The notes beneath the pieces are model-generated. The model made no database searches. It worked only from the letters and a program-made list of their open reading frames with translations, and was not told the DNA's origin. 45,736 nucleotides of DNA, taken from the NCBI GenBank assembly GCA_035546295.1, contig DATKBT010000023.1:1-45736 (forward strand), given 5' to 3'. Each line of letters starts with the position of its first letter. The first letter of the stretch is position 1. This DNA comes from DATKBT01 sp035546295 (GTDB lineage Bacteria; Acidobacteriota; Thermoanaerobaculia; Multivoradales; Multivoraceae). Shown piece after piece: positions 1 to 9,248 of this stretch. Both the position numbers and the translations under genes were made by a program.

Positions 1-77
1 GCTCGCCCAAAGAAACGGCTGTGGCCTGGTCGACCCAGCCGCGCCCGCTTGCGGGCTTGCGGCGCACGAGTGATCGG

Positions 78-153
78 CTAGCGGGCTCGTGGTATGACCC
101 GCGCCGCGACCTCGCTGCTCGTTGGGGAGTGGTGAACACCACGAGCCCGCTAG
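78..153. repeat. Perfect 16-bp inverted repeat, 44-nt spacer
   Basis: Arms at 78-93 (CTAGCGGGCTCGTGGT) and 138-153 (its exact reverse complement) enclose 44 nt. The 76-bp unit begins and ends with CTAG. It lies about 105 bp upstream of the aldehyde dehydrogenase start. It could be a small MITE-like insertion, a long hairpin in a leader, or a terminator of a gene off the left edge, but there is no T-tract. Nothing else recognisable lies in 1-259. Confidence 0.6.
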
Positions 154-259
154 AGGATAGCCGTACGGGCCGCCGGCCCGTCCTTGACCCCTTTCGGGGG
201 GTCCGCAACAATCCTCGGCTCGAGGATCCGAAGCACCACAGAGGTCAGGAGGCAGACCC

Positions 260-1678
260 GTGAAGACATACGACCGCATTTTCATCGACGGCGCATGGGT
301 GCCGTCCACCGGCTCAGAGACCATGGACGTCGTCAACGCGGCGACCGAGGAGCCGATGGGCAGCATCCCGCTGGGCTCCCCCGAGGACGTCGACGCGGCG
401 GTCGCCGCCGCCAAGGCCGCGTTCCCCTCGTGGAGCGAGACCCCGGTGGCCGAGCGCGCCAGGATTCTGCGCCAGCTCCAGGCGGGGCTGCACGCGCGCA
501 GCGGCGAGATCGCCGAGACCGTCGCCCAGGAGGTGGGGATGCCGCTGCCGATGGCGCAGCAGATCCAGGCCGGGCTGCCGACCCTGGTGATGGGCACCTT
601 CGCCGACATCGTCGAGGGGTTCGAGTTCGAGGAGCAGGTCGGGAACTCGATCGTGGTCAAGGAGCCGGTCGGCGTCGTCGGCTGCATCACGCCCTGGAAC
701 TATCCGCTGCACCAGGTCGTCGCGAAGGTGGCGCCCGCGATCGCCAGCGGCTGCACGGTCGTGCTCAAGCCCAGCGAGGTCGCTCCGCTCACGGCTTTCA
801 TCCTCGCCGAGATCGTCGCCGAGAGCGACCTGCCCAAGGGGGTGTTCAACCTCGTCAGCGGCACCGGGCCGGTGGTCGGCGAGGCGATCGCGGGACACCC
901 GGACGTCGACATGGTCTCGTTCACGGGGTCGACCCGCGCCGGCCGGCGAGTCAGCGAGCTGGCGGCGAGCACCGTCAAGCGCGTCGCGCTCGAGCTCGGC
1001 GGCAAGTCGGCCAACGTGATCCTCGACGACGCCGACCTCGCCAAGGCGGTCAAGGTCGGGGTCTCGAACTGCTACATGAACTCCGGACAGACCTGCTCGG
1101 CGTGGACCCGGATGCTGGTCCCGAAGTCGCGCCACGAGGAGGCCAAGCAGATCGCCAAGTCGGTGGCCGAGAGCTTCGCTCTCGCCGATCCGATGAAGGC
1201 CGACGGCAAGCTCGGTCCCCTGATCTCGGAGACCCAGCGCGAGCGTGTGCGCTCCTACATCCAGAAAGGGATCGAGGAGGGGGCCGAGCTGGTCACCGGC
1301 GGCGCCGACGCCCCCGAGGAGCGGCCCAAGGGCTATTACGTGAAGCCGACGGTGTTCGCCAACGTGCGCAGCGACATGACGATCGCGCAGGAAGAGATCT
1401 TCGGCCCGGTGCTCTCGATCATCCCCTACGAGGACGAGGATGACGCGGTGCGCATCGCCAACGACACGATCTACGGCCTCGCCGGCGCCGTCTGGTCGGG
1501 CGACGCCGAGCGCGCCAAGCGGGTGGCCAGGAAGCTGCGCACCGGCCAGGTCGACATCAACGGCGGCTCGTTCAATCCGATGGCGCCCTTCGGCGGCTAC
1601 AAGCAATCGGGGCACGGCCGCGAGCTCGGGAAGTTCGGCTTCGAGGAGTATCTCGAGACCAAGTCGCTGCAGACGTAG
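260..1678 (+). CDS. Aldehyde dehydrogenase family protein (NAD(P)+-dependent)
   Basis: A 472-aa cytosolic aldehyde dehydrogenase that oxidises an aldehyde to the acid; the substrate cannot be read from the sequence. Cofactor-fold motifs include TPWNYP and KPSE near residues 140-175 and FTGST near 222. The general-base Glu is in ELGGKS (about residue 245) and the catalytic Cys is in NSGQTCSAW (about residue 279). EEIFGPV near 379 and the C-terminal PFGGYKQSG are family hallmarks. The length is normal for the superfamily. The start is GTG at 260, preceded by AGGAGG at 247-252 with 7-nt spacing. It is a single-gene unit, with only a degenerate region downstream. Betaine-aldehyde-type or broad-specificity enzymes are both possible. 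Confidence 0.93.
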   Translation: MKTYDRIFIDGAWVPSTGSETMDVVNAATEEPMGSIPLGSPEDVDAAVAAAKAAFPSWSETPVAERARILRQLQAGLHARSGEIAETVAQEVGMPLPMAQQIQAGLPTLVMGTFADIVEGFEFEEQVGNSIVVKEPVGVVGCITPWNYPLHQVVAKVAPAIASGCTVVLKPSEVAPLTAFILAEIVAESDLPKGVFNLVSGTGPVVGEAIAGHPDVDMVSFTGSTRAGRRVSELAASTVKRVALELGGKSANVILDDADLAKAVKVGVSNCYMNSGQTCSAWTRMLVPKSRHEEAKQIAKSVAESFALADPMKADGKLGPLISETQRERVRSYIQKGIEEGAELVTGGADAPEERPKGYYVKPTVFANVRSDMTIAQEEIFGPVLSIIPYEDEDDAVRIANDTIYGLAGAVWSGDAERAKRVARKLRTGQVDINGGSFNPMAPFGGYKQSGHGRELGKFGFEEYLETKSLQT

Positions 1679-1781
1679 CCCGGACGATTCAGTGCGCCAC
1701 AAGGCGCCTCGACGCTCCTGTGGCCAACGGTTCTTCCGCACGAGACCCTGACGGCGGCTCGTCGGAGGGAGGGGAGCGGCC

Positions 1782-1871
1782 TCAGTCGATCGGGTAGAGC
1801 TCGAGGCCGAGCGCTTCGGCGCCCGCTCTCATTCGTTCGTCGTGGGTCGCCATCTGGACGTCGAACTTCAT
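1782..1871 (-). pseudogene. PIN-domain (VapC-like) toxin, C-terminal remnant
   Basis: Leftward frame of about 29 codons ending in TGA, reading MKFDVQMATHDERM followed by RAGAEALGLELYPID. This matches the C-terminal end of VapC/PIN ribonucleases, where a Thr-x-Asp-Glu-Arg segment carries the last acidic residue and is followed by an Ala-rich helix and a short strand. The frame closes a few codons upstream and no toxin core or antitoxin is present, so I read it as a leftover of a toxin-antitoxin locus. It is too short to be certain. Confidence 0.5.
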
Positions 1872-2189
1872 TCGGCCAGCTAATCCCCGTTCGCACATCT
1901 TCATCTCCTATGCGAGGAATGATGGAGAGGGTTTCGCCAAGCAAATCCCTCGAGGATCCGTCCACGGGCTGAGGCGAAGGCCGACTCCCGCACCGGCTCG
2001 ACGGATCGTCAGGCCGTCTTCCAGCGCTGGAAGCGGCCCACGACGCGAGGTCCTGACACTCGCCGAGTTGGTGGGCGAGATGGGGCGTGACGCCTTCGGC
2101 ATCGGTCACGAAGTCGCTCGTGGCCGGGGCGCGGCGCCAGGACTTCGAGGTGGTTCGCGTCTCTCCAGAGGTAGAGGAGCAACTCTACC
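1872..2189. other. Gap without a recognisable gene
   Basis: Between the PIN remnant and the transposase remains I see no convincing coding frame, repeat or RNA fold. It is probably decayed sequence belonging to the same accessory patch. Confidence 0.4.
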
Positions 2190-3678
2190 TTGGGGGCGTT
2201 GTGCCCAGCCGTCTACCGACCCCGCCGGCCGAAAGCGTCACCGCTGTACCGTTTGGTGGCGGACTGCTACGAGGAGGTCAAGGGGACCTGGGAAAAAGGC
2301 TTCGAGGCAACGTACGGGCTGGCGGGGGTTCGTGGACGACATCGTCTACGCCTTCACGGATTGCGGAGATCTGAGTCGTGGCTTTGCTCGGGTCTACTGC
2401 GATAGCTGCCGCAACGAGTACCTGCTCGCCTTCTCTTGCTCGCGCCGGGGATTCTGCCCTTCGTGTGCGGCGAAGCGCGGCGCGATCTTCGGCCCCTTCT
2501 TGCGGGAGGAGGTGCTCGAGGATGTCGGTCACTGCATGTGGACCTGACGATCCCGAAGCTGCTGCGACCCTACTTCCTCCACCGCCGCGAGCTACTCGGC
2601 CCCCTGTGTCGGGCGGGCTGGGAAACGGTCGCCGAGCTGATCGCGGAAGCCGTCGGTCGAGGTGTACGCCCCGGCATGGTGGCCACCGTGCACACGGGCG
2701 ACCTCGGACCTCCTGTGGAGTCCCCATGTCCACGCGATCGCGTCACGGGGTGGCTGGGACCCTGATGGGGTGTGGCATCCGGTGCCTTACGTCGACGAGA
2801 CGGCCGACGAGCTGCTCTTGGTGGGAGGCCAGCGCACGGGCGCGCTGCCCTCCCACGAGGCGCAGGCAAGACTCCGTCTTGCCTTGGGCGGCTTCGCAAG
2901 AAGGTGATCTCGCTGCTCTGCGACGAGGGTCTGCTCACACCCGAACGCCTGGAGGTCCTCGATGCGTGGAAGAGCGGCCACACCGGCTTCTCGGCTCACC
3001 ATCGGGTCACTGTGGCTGCCGGTGACACCGTTGGCCTCGAGCGCCTCGCCCGAGTCTTCGAGCCGCGCTGCGAGCGGCCGTTACCTGTTGCGTGCGCCCG
3101 TGTCGCTCGAACGGCTCGAGGTCGACGGATCTGTCGCCCGCTACCGCCACAAGCAGGCGATGAGACCAAAGGACGAGCTGTTCGATCGCCACGATCTCCT
3201 CGCACGGCTCCTGATGCATATCCCGGCGCCCCGACTCCACATCGTGCGTTACTACGGCCACTACGCCAGCGCCGCTCGCGCTCGGCGCGGCAAGGGCGAT
3301 GACGCCAGTGCAGGGCAGACGACTCCGGAGTCGCACTCCCGGGAGGAGGAGGCCGTTTCGTCGCCACAGAGGCGAAGGCTGCGCCGCCAGTGGGCGCGGA
3401 TGATCCGGAGGGTCTACGAAGCGGACCCCCTGTTGTGCGCCTGCGGAGAGACCATGCGGGTCATCGCTTTCTTCGAGGCCTCTCAGCTCAAGGGCCCCGC
3501 GGCCCTCGAGCCTTCGGCCTCGGACGCTCGTTGGCCCCGCGCCAGCGCGGGACCAAGGTTCCTCACCGATCCGCCGGTCGTCGGAAAGATCCTCCGTCAC
3601 CTCGAGGACAAAGCAAGGGCGACGGGTTCTGCCCGCGCTCCACCCGAAACGGCGGACCGAGAGCAGCTCGCTTCCTGA
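2190..3678 (+). pseudogene. IS91-family (Y2/HUH-type) transposase, multiply frameshifted
   Basis: Pieces of one IS91-like transposase follow in order but switch frame about five times. In order they are: PLYRLVADCYEEVKG (to about 2322), then the zinc finger YCDSCRNEYLLAFSC and CPSCAAKR (about 2322-2538), LTIPKLLRPYF (about 2541-2710), WSPHVHAIASRGG corresponding to the HUH-type histidine motif (about 2712-2880), VISLLCDEGLLTPE (about 2880-3060), and YLLRAPVSLERLEV to the C-terminal zinc motif CACGETMRVIAFF and VVGKILRHL (about 3060-3678). Shifts lie near a run of G at 2323-2327 and near 2538, 2712, 2880 and 3060. The order and near-complete coverage show it was once a full element. It cannot make an active transposase now. 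I could not place the element's ends. Confidence 0.85.
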
Positions 3679-3968
3679 TCCTCCCGATCTCCAGCGGTTC
3701 GGACAGGAGAGCCTCGCGTCGGGCCCCCCTTCGGCTTGCGCAATCCCCGGTCGAGGTCGCTTCTGTCGCCAAGAAACGCTCGCAAACTGAGATTCCAGCA
3801 GCCGACGAAGCGAGCTCACACCTGCTGCCGCACCGACGAAGGGCACATGACATGCTTCGATTCGGGCCGGTTGTGGGAAATCTGAGGCCCCGCGCCTCCG
3901 TCAGATGGATCGGTGGTTTTCACCAGTGAAGAAGCATAGCGCGGGACATCAAGGGGCGTCGGCGTCTG

Positions 3969-4907
3969 CTATCGCGCTGGCTCGAGCACGCCGCCGAGCC
4001 AGCGCATCACGTTCAGCGCGAATTGCTTGTTGTCGTTGCCCTCGACGTTCATCCCCATCCGGCTCGCTCCCGCTCCCTGGGCGGTGATCATCGCGGCCTC
4101 GGCCAGCACGACGACACGGCCGGCTCCGACCTTCAGGGCGATGGCCTGCGACCGTCCATGTGCGCTGGTTTCCGGTGTCGAGCTCCTGAGATCCGCTTTG
4201 TCGATGGCAGTCGGCGAGAGGACGAGAAGCTGGACACCGTGCGCCGATGTCAGCGACTGTCCGACAAACGTCATCACTCGGTTGACACGCTCGGCGGGTT
4301 CGCGCCCCGAAAGAATCGGGTGATCGCCGAGCCCGCCATTGTCGCGACTGAAGAGCAGCACGTTTCGGTAGTTGCCGTCCTTGTCCGTATTCTTCGTGTC
4401 GAAGACGTAGCCCTTCGCCATATCGACGCCAAAACGCCCGGCCAGACTGGCTGCCGCAGCGCCGAAGGGCCGATGATCGGCGACGAGCAGCAGCGACCCT
4501 CCCCGCTCCACCCACGCCTGCACCACGTCGCATTCGTCGTCGCCGAACGCGGGTTTCCCACCAGCCTCCACCCATGGTGGCGAAAACTCCCTAAGCCCGG
4601 CACTGTCGCGGTGCAGCGCGTTCGAGACGACGAGAATCCGGTACTTCGAGAGCAGTTGCCGGGTGAATGGCTGCTGGCCTGACGCGACGCGGAAGCCGTC
4701 GTTCGTGATGAGATCTGCGAACGGCTTATACCGTCCGGCGGCAGTGTGGAAGTTGTGATGGCCCCCATCAATGAGAACAGAAGGCCCGCCCATCGCAAAG
4801 GCCGGCCGCGACACGCGGGCGTCGAAGTCGACGTCGGCACGCTGCTGACCGGTGACGCCGGCATGAAGCGCCGCAAAGGCGGCGGTCAACGTGATGATTG
4901 TGCGCAT
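3969..4907 (-). CDS. Secreted DUF4350-like protein (glutamine-amidotransferase-like fold)
   Basis: A 312-aa protein with a short signal peptide (MRTIITLTAAFAALHAGVTG). The body has GPSVLIDGGHHNFHT near the start, YRILVVSNALHRDS, then WVERGGSLLLVADHRPFG and a C-terminal GAGRVVVLAEAAM followed by FALNVMRWLGG. This alternation matches the DUF4350/GldG-like class of flavodoxin- or GATase1-like domains often exported or anchored in gliding or ABC-type gene sets. The catalytic role is unknown. It is transcribed away from the erythromycin-esterase-family gene, with a 128-bp divergent spacer. Its codon use looks less GC-biased than genes beyond 7 kb, and with the adjacent broken transposase this suggests acquisition by transfer (inference). 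Confidence 0.6.
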   Translation of the reverse strand: MRTIITLTAAFAALHAGVTGQQRADVDFDARVSRPAFAMGGPSVLIDGGHHNFHTAAGRYKPFADLITNDGFRVASGQQPFTRQLLSKYRILVVSNALHRDSAGLREFSPPWVEAGGKPAFGDDECDVVQAWVERGGSLLLVADHRPFGAAAASLAGRFGVDMAKGYVFDTKNTDKDGNYRNVLLFSRDNGGLGDHPILSGREPAERVNRVMTFVGQSLTSAHGVQLLVLSPTAIDKADLRSSTPETSAHGRSQAIALKVGAGRVVVLAEAAMITAQGAGASRMGMNVEGNDNKQFALNVMRWLGGVLEPAR

Positions 4908-5035
4908 ACGATTCAGCGGTCCTCATGAGAGCAGCAAATAGCTTCGGTTGCAATGGGTACAGATCCGCGGAGAGCAATCTCCTGTGATATAAGTTCCCGC
5001 GTTTCCCGCTTCACAGATCCTGCACGGAGGTCATC

Positions 5036-7069
5036 ATGCGCCTCTTCGTGGCCGCCGTGTTCGTGACGCTCGCTGCACACGGCACTGCCGCGGCGCAGAC
5101 TGCCCGCTGTGTGCTCTTCCCAAGACCCTACGGCCTCGGCGGCGAATGCCAGGTCGAACCTGGCGAGCCGGGGACTCGTATGCGCCTGCCCTTCCAGAAC
5201 GGCGTCAAGATCTGGATGACGGCCGGTCCCGGCGAACGGCCTCCATGGCGCGGCAATCTGTCGCTACCGAAGGTCGAGACCTCTTTCGAGATTGTCGAGG
5301 AACGCGGCAACGAACGCCGGCTCGTCTTCCGCACCGGACTGGCCTGGCTGCTTGTCCGGGAATGGCGCGAGACGGAGGCGGGCCCGAAAGAAGACTGCTC
5401 GTCGTGCGATCGATCCGCGAAAACTGTATCGCTCGTCCTTGATCTCGGAACGGCACCGCTCGCGACCGGCGACGACGTCGCGATTTTGCGCGGGGCGCTG
5501 GCGAAGCTCAAGGAGCCGGCGCACTGGAACAGAAAAGAGGAACAAAGCTGTCCGGCCAGCCAGGCGAACTCCATCGGCCTTTTCTGCGCCCTTTTCACCG
5601 CTGTCGAGGATCGGATGGGGCGTTACCAGCACCGGCAGCCGGCACTCGAAATCGTGCGTTCGGTCGTCTTCGAGCGGTGGCGCCAGCGGATCACGGGTCA
5701 CCCGCTCGTGGACATGAACAACCATCCCGAGACAACACTCGATGATCTACGGACGCTCCTCGAGGTTTCGCTGCAGCGAGCCCGGGATCAGATGCGCCCA
5801 CAGGGGTTCCTAGCGGCGCAAAACGCGACCGGCGTCACTGACGCCGAATCCGCGGTCGTGCGGTGGCTGCGAGCGAACGCGATCCCGATCGCGACGGAGC
5901 GGCCGGGCGGCCCGATGACGGACCTCGAACCCCTCCGTCGCGTCGTAGGCGATACCAAGCTCGTCCTACTCGGCGAGGCCACCCACGGCACCCGTGAATT
6001 CTTTCAGCTCAAGCATCGCTTCATCGAATACCTTGCCTCTGCCCTTGGCTTCAACACGCTCATCACCGAGGCAGAATGGTCGCGCACGGGTGACGCCATC
6101 GCCGTGCTCGCGACGCCCGGCGGTCGTCCAGAGGATGCGTACACCGCACTCAGGAGCTGGCGGCTGACCGCAGAACCCGCCGTCGAGCTGCTGGCGTGGG
6201 CGCAGCGCTACAACCGCGATGCAGGCCGCGAGCGTCTCGCGATTCGAGGCATGGACATGCAGGATCCATGGCGCTCGGCTGAACGACTCGTCGCGTATTT
6301 GCAGCGTGTCGACTCGGCGGCGGCGATGGAGCTCGCGATCGCGATGCGTCCACTCGAGGGACGCGCCGGCAACTACGAGGCCATCCGCGCATACTCGCGC
6401 CAGCCGGCCGATGTCCTGGCCAATCTCCGGATGGGGATCGGCCGGACCCGCGCGCGCCTTCAGGAACGACGGGCGGAGTACGTCGCGCGGTCCTCGACCG
6501 ATGCCTGGACCGAGGCGGCGCACGAAGCTCGCGTGCTCCAACAAGGTGAAGAAATCTACGGAACGCCGGGCTGGCCGCAGGGCGGTGGGGGCAAGCGCGA
6601 CCGGTTCATGGCAGAGAACGTTCTCGCCCTGACCCAAAGCTCCAGCGGCGCGATTATCTGGGCGCACAACGCGCACGTTATGCGGGCACGATGGTTCGGA
6701 CGCGAGACCCTCGGCGGTCACTTGAGTCGCCTGCCGGGGTCGCAAATGGTCGTTGTTGGTTTTGCGTTCGACAAGGGGGAGTTCCGCGCGAGAGCTCCCA
6801 ATGGCGGAGCCGTCACGATCCACACATTCGGTCCAGCTCCGTCGGGAAGCACCAGCGCCATGCTCGCTCAGGTAGGGTTGCCCATGTTCATGGTCGACCT
6901 GAGGACTGCGCCGCGCACAGGGCCGGTCGCCGACTGGCTGCGCACCCCGCAGCCGGAACGCAGTGTCGGCGCGGAGTTTCAACCCGACGCCGAGCCAGTG
7001 ATCATTGCGCCAGGCGCGTCGTACGATGTGCTGGTGTTCGTCGCGGCGACGACCTGGCGGCAGCGATAG
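5036..7069 (+). CDS. Secreted erythromycin-esterase-family hydrolase with extra N-terminal domain
   Basis: A 677-aa protein. Signal peptide MRLFVAAVFVTLAAHGTAAA is followed by a roughly 250-residue Cys-containing region I do not recognise. The erythromycin-esterase domain runs from about residue 285. GEATHGTREF (about 313-322) carries the family His, ITEAEWS carries an acidic residue, and WAHNAHV (about 542-548) carries further conserved His. Ere enzymes open macrolide lactones; most chromosomal homologues have other or unknown substrates, so resistance should not be assumed. The N-terminal part and signal peptide are unlike cytosolic EreA/B (about 400 aa). The start ATG has GGAGG at about 5026-5030. 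It diverges from the 3969-4907 gene and lies in the lower-GC patch. Confidence 0.8.
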   Translation: MRLFVAAVFVTLAAHGTAAAQTARCVLFPRPYGLGGECQVEPGEPGTRMRLPFQNGVKIWMTAGPGERPPWRGNLSLPKVETSFEIVEERGNERRLVFRTGLAWLLVREWRETEAGPKEDCSSCDRSAKTVSLVLDLGTAPLATGDDVAILRGALAKLKEPAHWNRKEEQSCPASQANSIGLFCALFTAVEDRMGRYQHRQPALEIVRSVVFERWRQRITGHPLVDMNNHPETTLDDLRTLLEVSLQRARDQMRPQGFLAAQNATGVTDAESAVVRWLRANAIPIATERPGGPMTDLEPLRRVVGDTKLVLLGEATHGTREFFQLKHRFIEYLASALGFNTLITEAEWSRTGDAIAVLATPGGRPEDAYTALRSWRLTAEPAVELLAWAQRYNRDAGRERLAIRGMDMQDPWRSAERLVAYLQRVDSAAAMELAIAMRPLEGRAGNYEAIRAYSRQPADVLANLRMGIGRTRARLQERRAEYVARSSTDAWTEAAHEARVLQQGEEIYGTPGWPQGGGGKRDRFMAENVLALTQSSSGAIIWAHNAHVMRARWFGRETLGGHLSRLPGSQMVVVGFAFDKGEFRARAPNGGAVTIHTFGPAPSGSTSAMLAQVGLPMFMVDLRTAPRTGPVADWLRTPQPERSVGAEFQPDAEPVIIAPGASYDVLVFVAATTWRQR

Positions 7070-7375
7070 ACAGCGGGCCGCGGGATCTCGAGGAGATCGT
7101 GGGTCGGGGCGGTGAAGCGCCGGATGGAGAGCGCGCGGTCGAGGAAGAGGGTCGCCTGCCGTCTCTTCCGTAGCGGCCGAGCTCCTCGGGTCGGCCGATG
7201 GCGAGAGCGGTTCCTCGGCGCGATCAGATGCCGCTGTTCGTACCGTCTCAGCGCGGCGCCGTCCGAGCGGGAGCTCGGCCGCTACTGACGAAGATCCCGC
7301 AACTCATGTCGAAGGGACTCAGGATCATCGACGGCGCCGCCCCCCGGCGCAGAGCCGGGGAACTCTGACCGGGGT
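7070..7375. other. Gap without a recognisable gene
   Basis: About 300 bp between converging genes. It holds the hairpin at 7342-7360 listed separately; otherwise I see nothing supported. Confidence 0.4.
7342..7360 (-). terminator. Hairpin downstream of the small secreted-protein gene
   Basis: Perfect 7-bp stem (CCCCGGC / GCCGGGG) with a 5-nt loop, just past the stop of the leftward gene ending at 7376. No T-tract follows, so it is either a weak terminator or a 3'-end stabiliser. Confidence 0.35.
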
Positions 7376-8068
7376 CTATTCTCTGCGCCCGGCTCCGTCC
7401 AAGGCCTTCGCCATCATCTCCTGCTTCTTCTGTTCGATCTTCTGCAGCATCTCCTGCCCGATGATGGTTCGATCCGCGAAGCCCGCGCCCTGCGCCGGAT
7501 CGAAGGTGAGCCCTTCCGCGTAGGGCACCGGCTCCTGGGTGGTCATCTTGGCGATGACGAGGTCGGCGTACTGCTGGCGCGCCTCGTCCACCGAGCGCTT
7601 GCCGGTGATGACGTCGTGGGCGAGGTTGAGCGCGATGAAGTTGGCGGGCTCGAGGTCGCAGCGCGCCGACATCTCCCCGCGGGTACGATGGACGTGGACG
7701 CTGCCGTCGTAGGCAGCCAGCTCGTCGAGCTTTTCGGGCGGCACCGCGTAGTTCACCGACTGCTCCATCACGTCCTGGTGCGGCATGGGGAAGTCGTGGT
7801 CGGTGGGCTCGTTGGTGATCACCGTTCGCTTCCAGGGTCCGTTGTCGAACCAGACGAGGCGGGTGGCGGTCGCTTCGGCCGGAGGTCCGTACTTCTGCAT
7901 AACCATGTTGGCCGCGAATCGCGGCGTCTTCTCCCAATTGCTGATGATCTGCATCACTTCGTTCTGGGTCGGCTCGTCCAGGTTCGCTCCGGCGTTCCCG
8001 CCGCCGGCGGCGGCGAAACCACAGATCATCGCGGCAGCGACGGCGATGGCGATCGGATGTGCTCTCAT
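7376..8068 (-). CDS. Small secreted protein of unknown function
   Basis: A 230-aa protein. The start is ATG at 8066-8068 behind AGGAGA, although the frame stays open to 8275. Signal peptide: MRAHPIAIAVAAAMICGFAAAGGG. The mature part begins EPTQNEVMQIISNWEKTPRF and contains KYGPPAEATATRLVWFDNGPWKR, a pattern typical of small exported proteins that test or model a substrate ratio, but I recognise no named family. The C-terminal region is helical and Lys/Gln/Met-rich (IEQKKQEMM). It lies downstream of the DUF4331-DUF4198 pair on the same strand, 282 bp away. A 13-bp tandem repeat (8088-8113) sits about 20 bp upstream of the start. Confidence 0.7.
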   Translation of the reverse strand: MRAHPIAIAVAAAMICGFAAAGGGNAGANLDEPTQNEVMQIISNWEKTPRFAANMVMQKYGPPAEATATRLVWFDNGPWKRTVITNEPTDHDFPMPHQDVMEQSVNYAVPPEKLDELAAYDGSVHVHRTRGEMSARCDLEPANFIALNLAHDVITGKRSVDEARQQYADLVIAKMTTQEPVPYAEGLTFDPAQGAGFADRTIIGQEMLQKIEQKKQEMMAKALDGAGRRE

Positions 8069-8087
8069 GGTGCTTCTCCTCTTCGAT

Positions 8088-8113
8088 GTCGTTCTGGGGT
8101 GTCGTTCTGGGGT
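8088..8113. repeat. 13-bp direct tandem repeat before a start codon
   Basis: GTCGTTCTGGGGT occurs twice head to tail (8088-8100 and 8101-8113), immediately upstream of the SD of the leftward gene at 8068. It may be slippage or a paired regulator half-site. Confidence 0.5.
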
Positions 8114-8350
8114 CGTGGTCTGACGGGCTCCGCGCATCGGATACGCGAGTGGAAACTGCAAGCGGCGTTCCATCAGTCGCAACGCGGGCAGAGGAGACGA
8201 GACGGCGTACCACGACGAGGTCGGCAGGCTGCGGACATCGCCCGGTCGGTACGCCTTGCGCAACAGCCCCGTCACCGTTGCCTCTTCTCGAGTCCTCTTC
8301 GCAACCCCCAGTCGGATCGGATCGGCGCGGCGAGACGGCGTGGCGTCGCG

Positions 8351-9232
8351 TCACCTGCCCGGTCGGCGATCGGCCGCGTCGAGACGCCCCACCCGTTCTT
8401 CGGGAACGGGAACGGCGAAGGTCAGGGAGGACCACAGGCTCTCCCAGTCGGCGCCTTCGCGAGAGCTGCCGCGCCGGATGTGGACCGCGGTGGCGAGCCA
8501 CTCGCCCGGGCCGGCGGCGAGACGCACGCGGCCTTCGGCGTCGCTGCGCTCCGCGGCCGACGGGCCGCCGCCGAGAGGTTGCAGCTCGACCAGGCATCCG
8601 GCGAGCGGCCGACCTTCGAGGAGGAGGCGCAGCGTCACCGTCTCCGGCTCGACCCGCTCCCGCAGCAGCTCCAGGGGGATGCCAACGGGCCGGTCCGGCC
8701 CGCCGCGGCCGCCTACGTCGATCAGCGACTTGATCGAGCGGAAGAAGACTTCCCGCCCCGGCTGGTCGCCCTCTTCTCGCTGACGCCGCTGGTCGCGGGC
8801 CGCGTCGAGCCCCTCTTCGGCGAGGTAGCGGTCGAAAGCCGCGGCCTGCAGCACCGACAGGTCGCCGGTGCTGACGTAGACGATGGCGTGCAGCCCCGGC
8901 TCGGAAGCTCGCACGCGCCCCGCCGGGGCGGCGCCGTGCAGCCCCAGCACCGAGGCCCCGCCGTTCGCCCCGTGCAGCTCGAAGCGCGCGATGCGCGACT
9001 CGTCCCGCGGCAGCCGCTCCGCATGCGCCGCGTGGCCGAGAGCCATCTCCACGTGCACCAACTCACCGGACGTGGGCCGAAAGCTCGACGGCACCAGCCA
9101 TAGGTCGTGCGCGGCGGCAGGCGCCGCCGCCGCCACGAAGAGCAGGGCGGCCCGCGCGATGCGGCCAACCCTTCGAAGGCGTCTTCCGGCACGAGCCGCT
9201 CCGCGGCGTGGCCTGCTGGTCGCCGTGTTCAT
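8351..9232 (-). CDS. DUF4198-domain exported protein
   Basis: A 293-aa protein with an Arg-rich n-region and hydrophobic core (AALLFVAAAAPAAAHD). Right after the cleavage site is AHDLWLVPSSF, the hallmark of DUF4198 proteins, an immunoglobulin-like family often found near nickel/cobalt or other metal uptake genes. The His directly after the signal peptide may bind metal (family inference). The C-terminal part has a transthyretin-like segment (RPLAGCLVELQPLGGG, SDAEGRVRL). It begins 16 bp after the DUF4331 gene on the same strand, so the two are probably co-transcribed and co-exported. No strong SD precedes the ATG, consistent with translational coupling. Confidence 0.78.
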   Translation of the reverse strand: MNTATSRPRRGAARAGRRLRRVGRIARAALLFVAAAAPAAAHDLWLVPSSFRPTSGELVHVEMALGHAAHAERLPRDESRIARFELHGANGGASVLGLHGAAPAGRVRASEPGLHAIVYVSTGDLSVLQAAAFDRYLAEEGLDAARDQRRQREEGDQPGREVFFRSIKSLIDVGGRGGPDRPVGIPLELLRERVEPETVTLRLLLEGRPLAGCLVELQPLGGGPSAAERSDAEGRVRLAAGPGEWLATAVHIRRGSSREGADWESLWSSLTFAVPVPEERVGRLDAADRRPGR

Positions 9233-9248
9233 CGCGCTGTGGTCATGA

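Noticed and set aside
314..1741. Long leftward open frame (about 475 codons) opposite the aldehyde dehydrogenase
   Set aside because: High-GC antisense shadow, rich in Arg/Gly/His/Leu with no family pattern; the sense frame has all ALDH motifs.
5036..7069. Clinical macrolide-resistance gene
   Set aside because: The Ere domain is clear, but the architecture and signal peptide differ from EreA/EreB, so resistance cannot be claimed.
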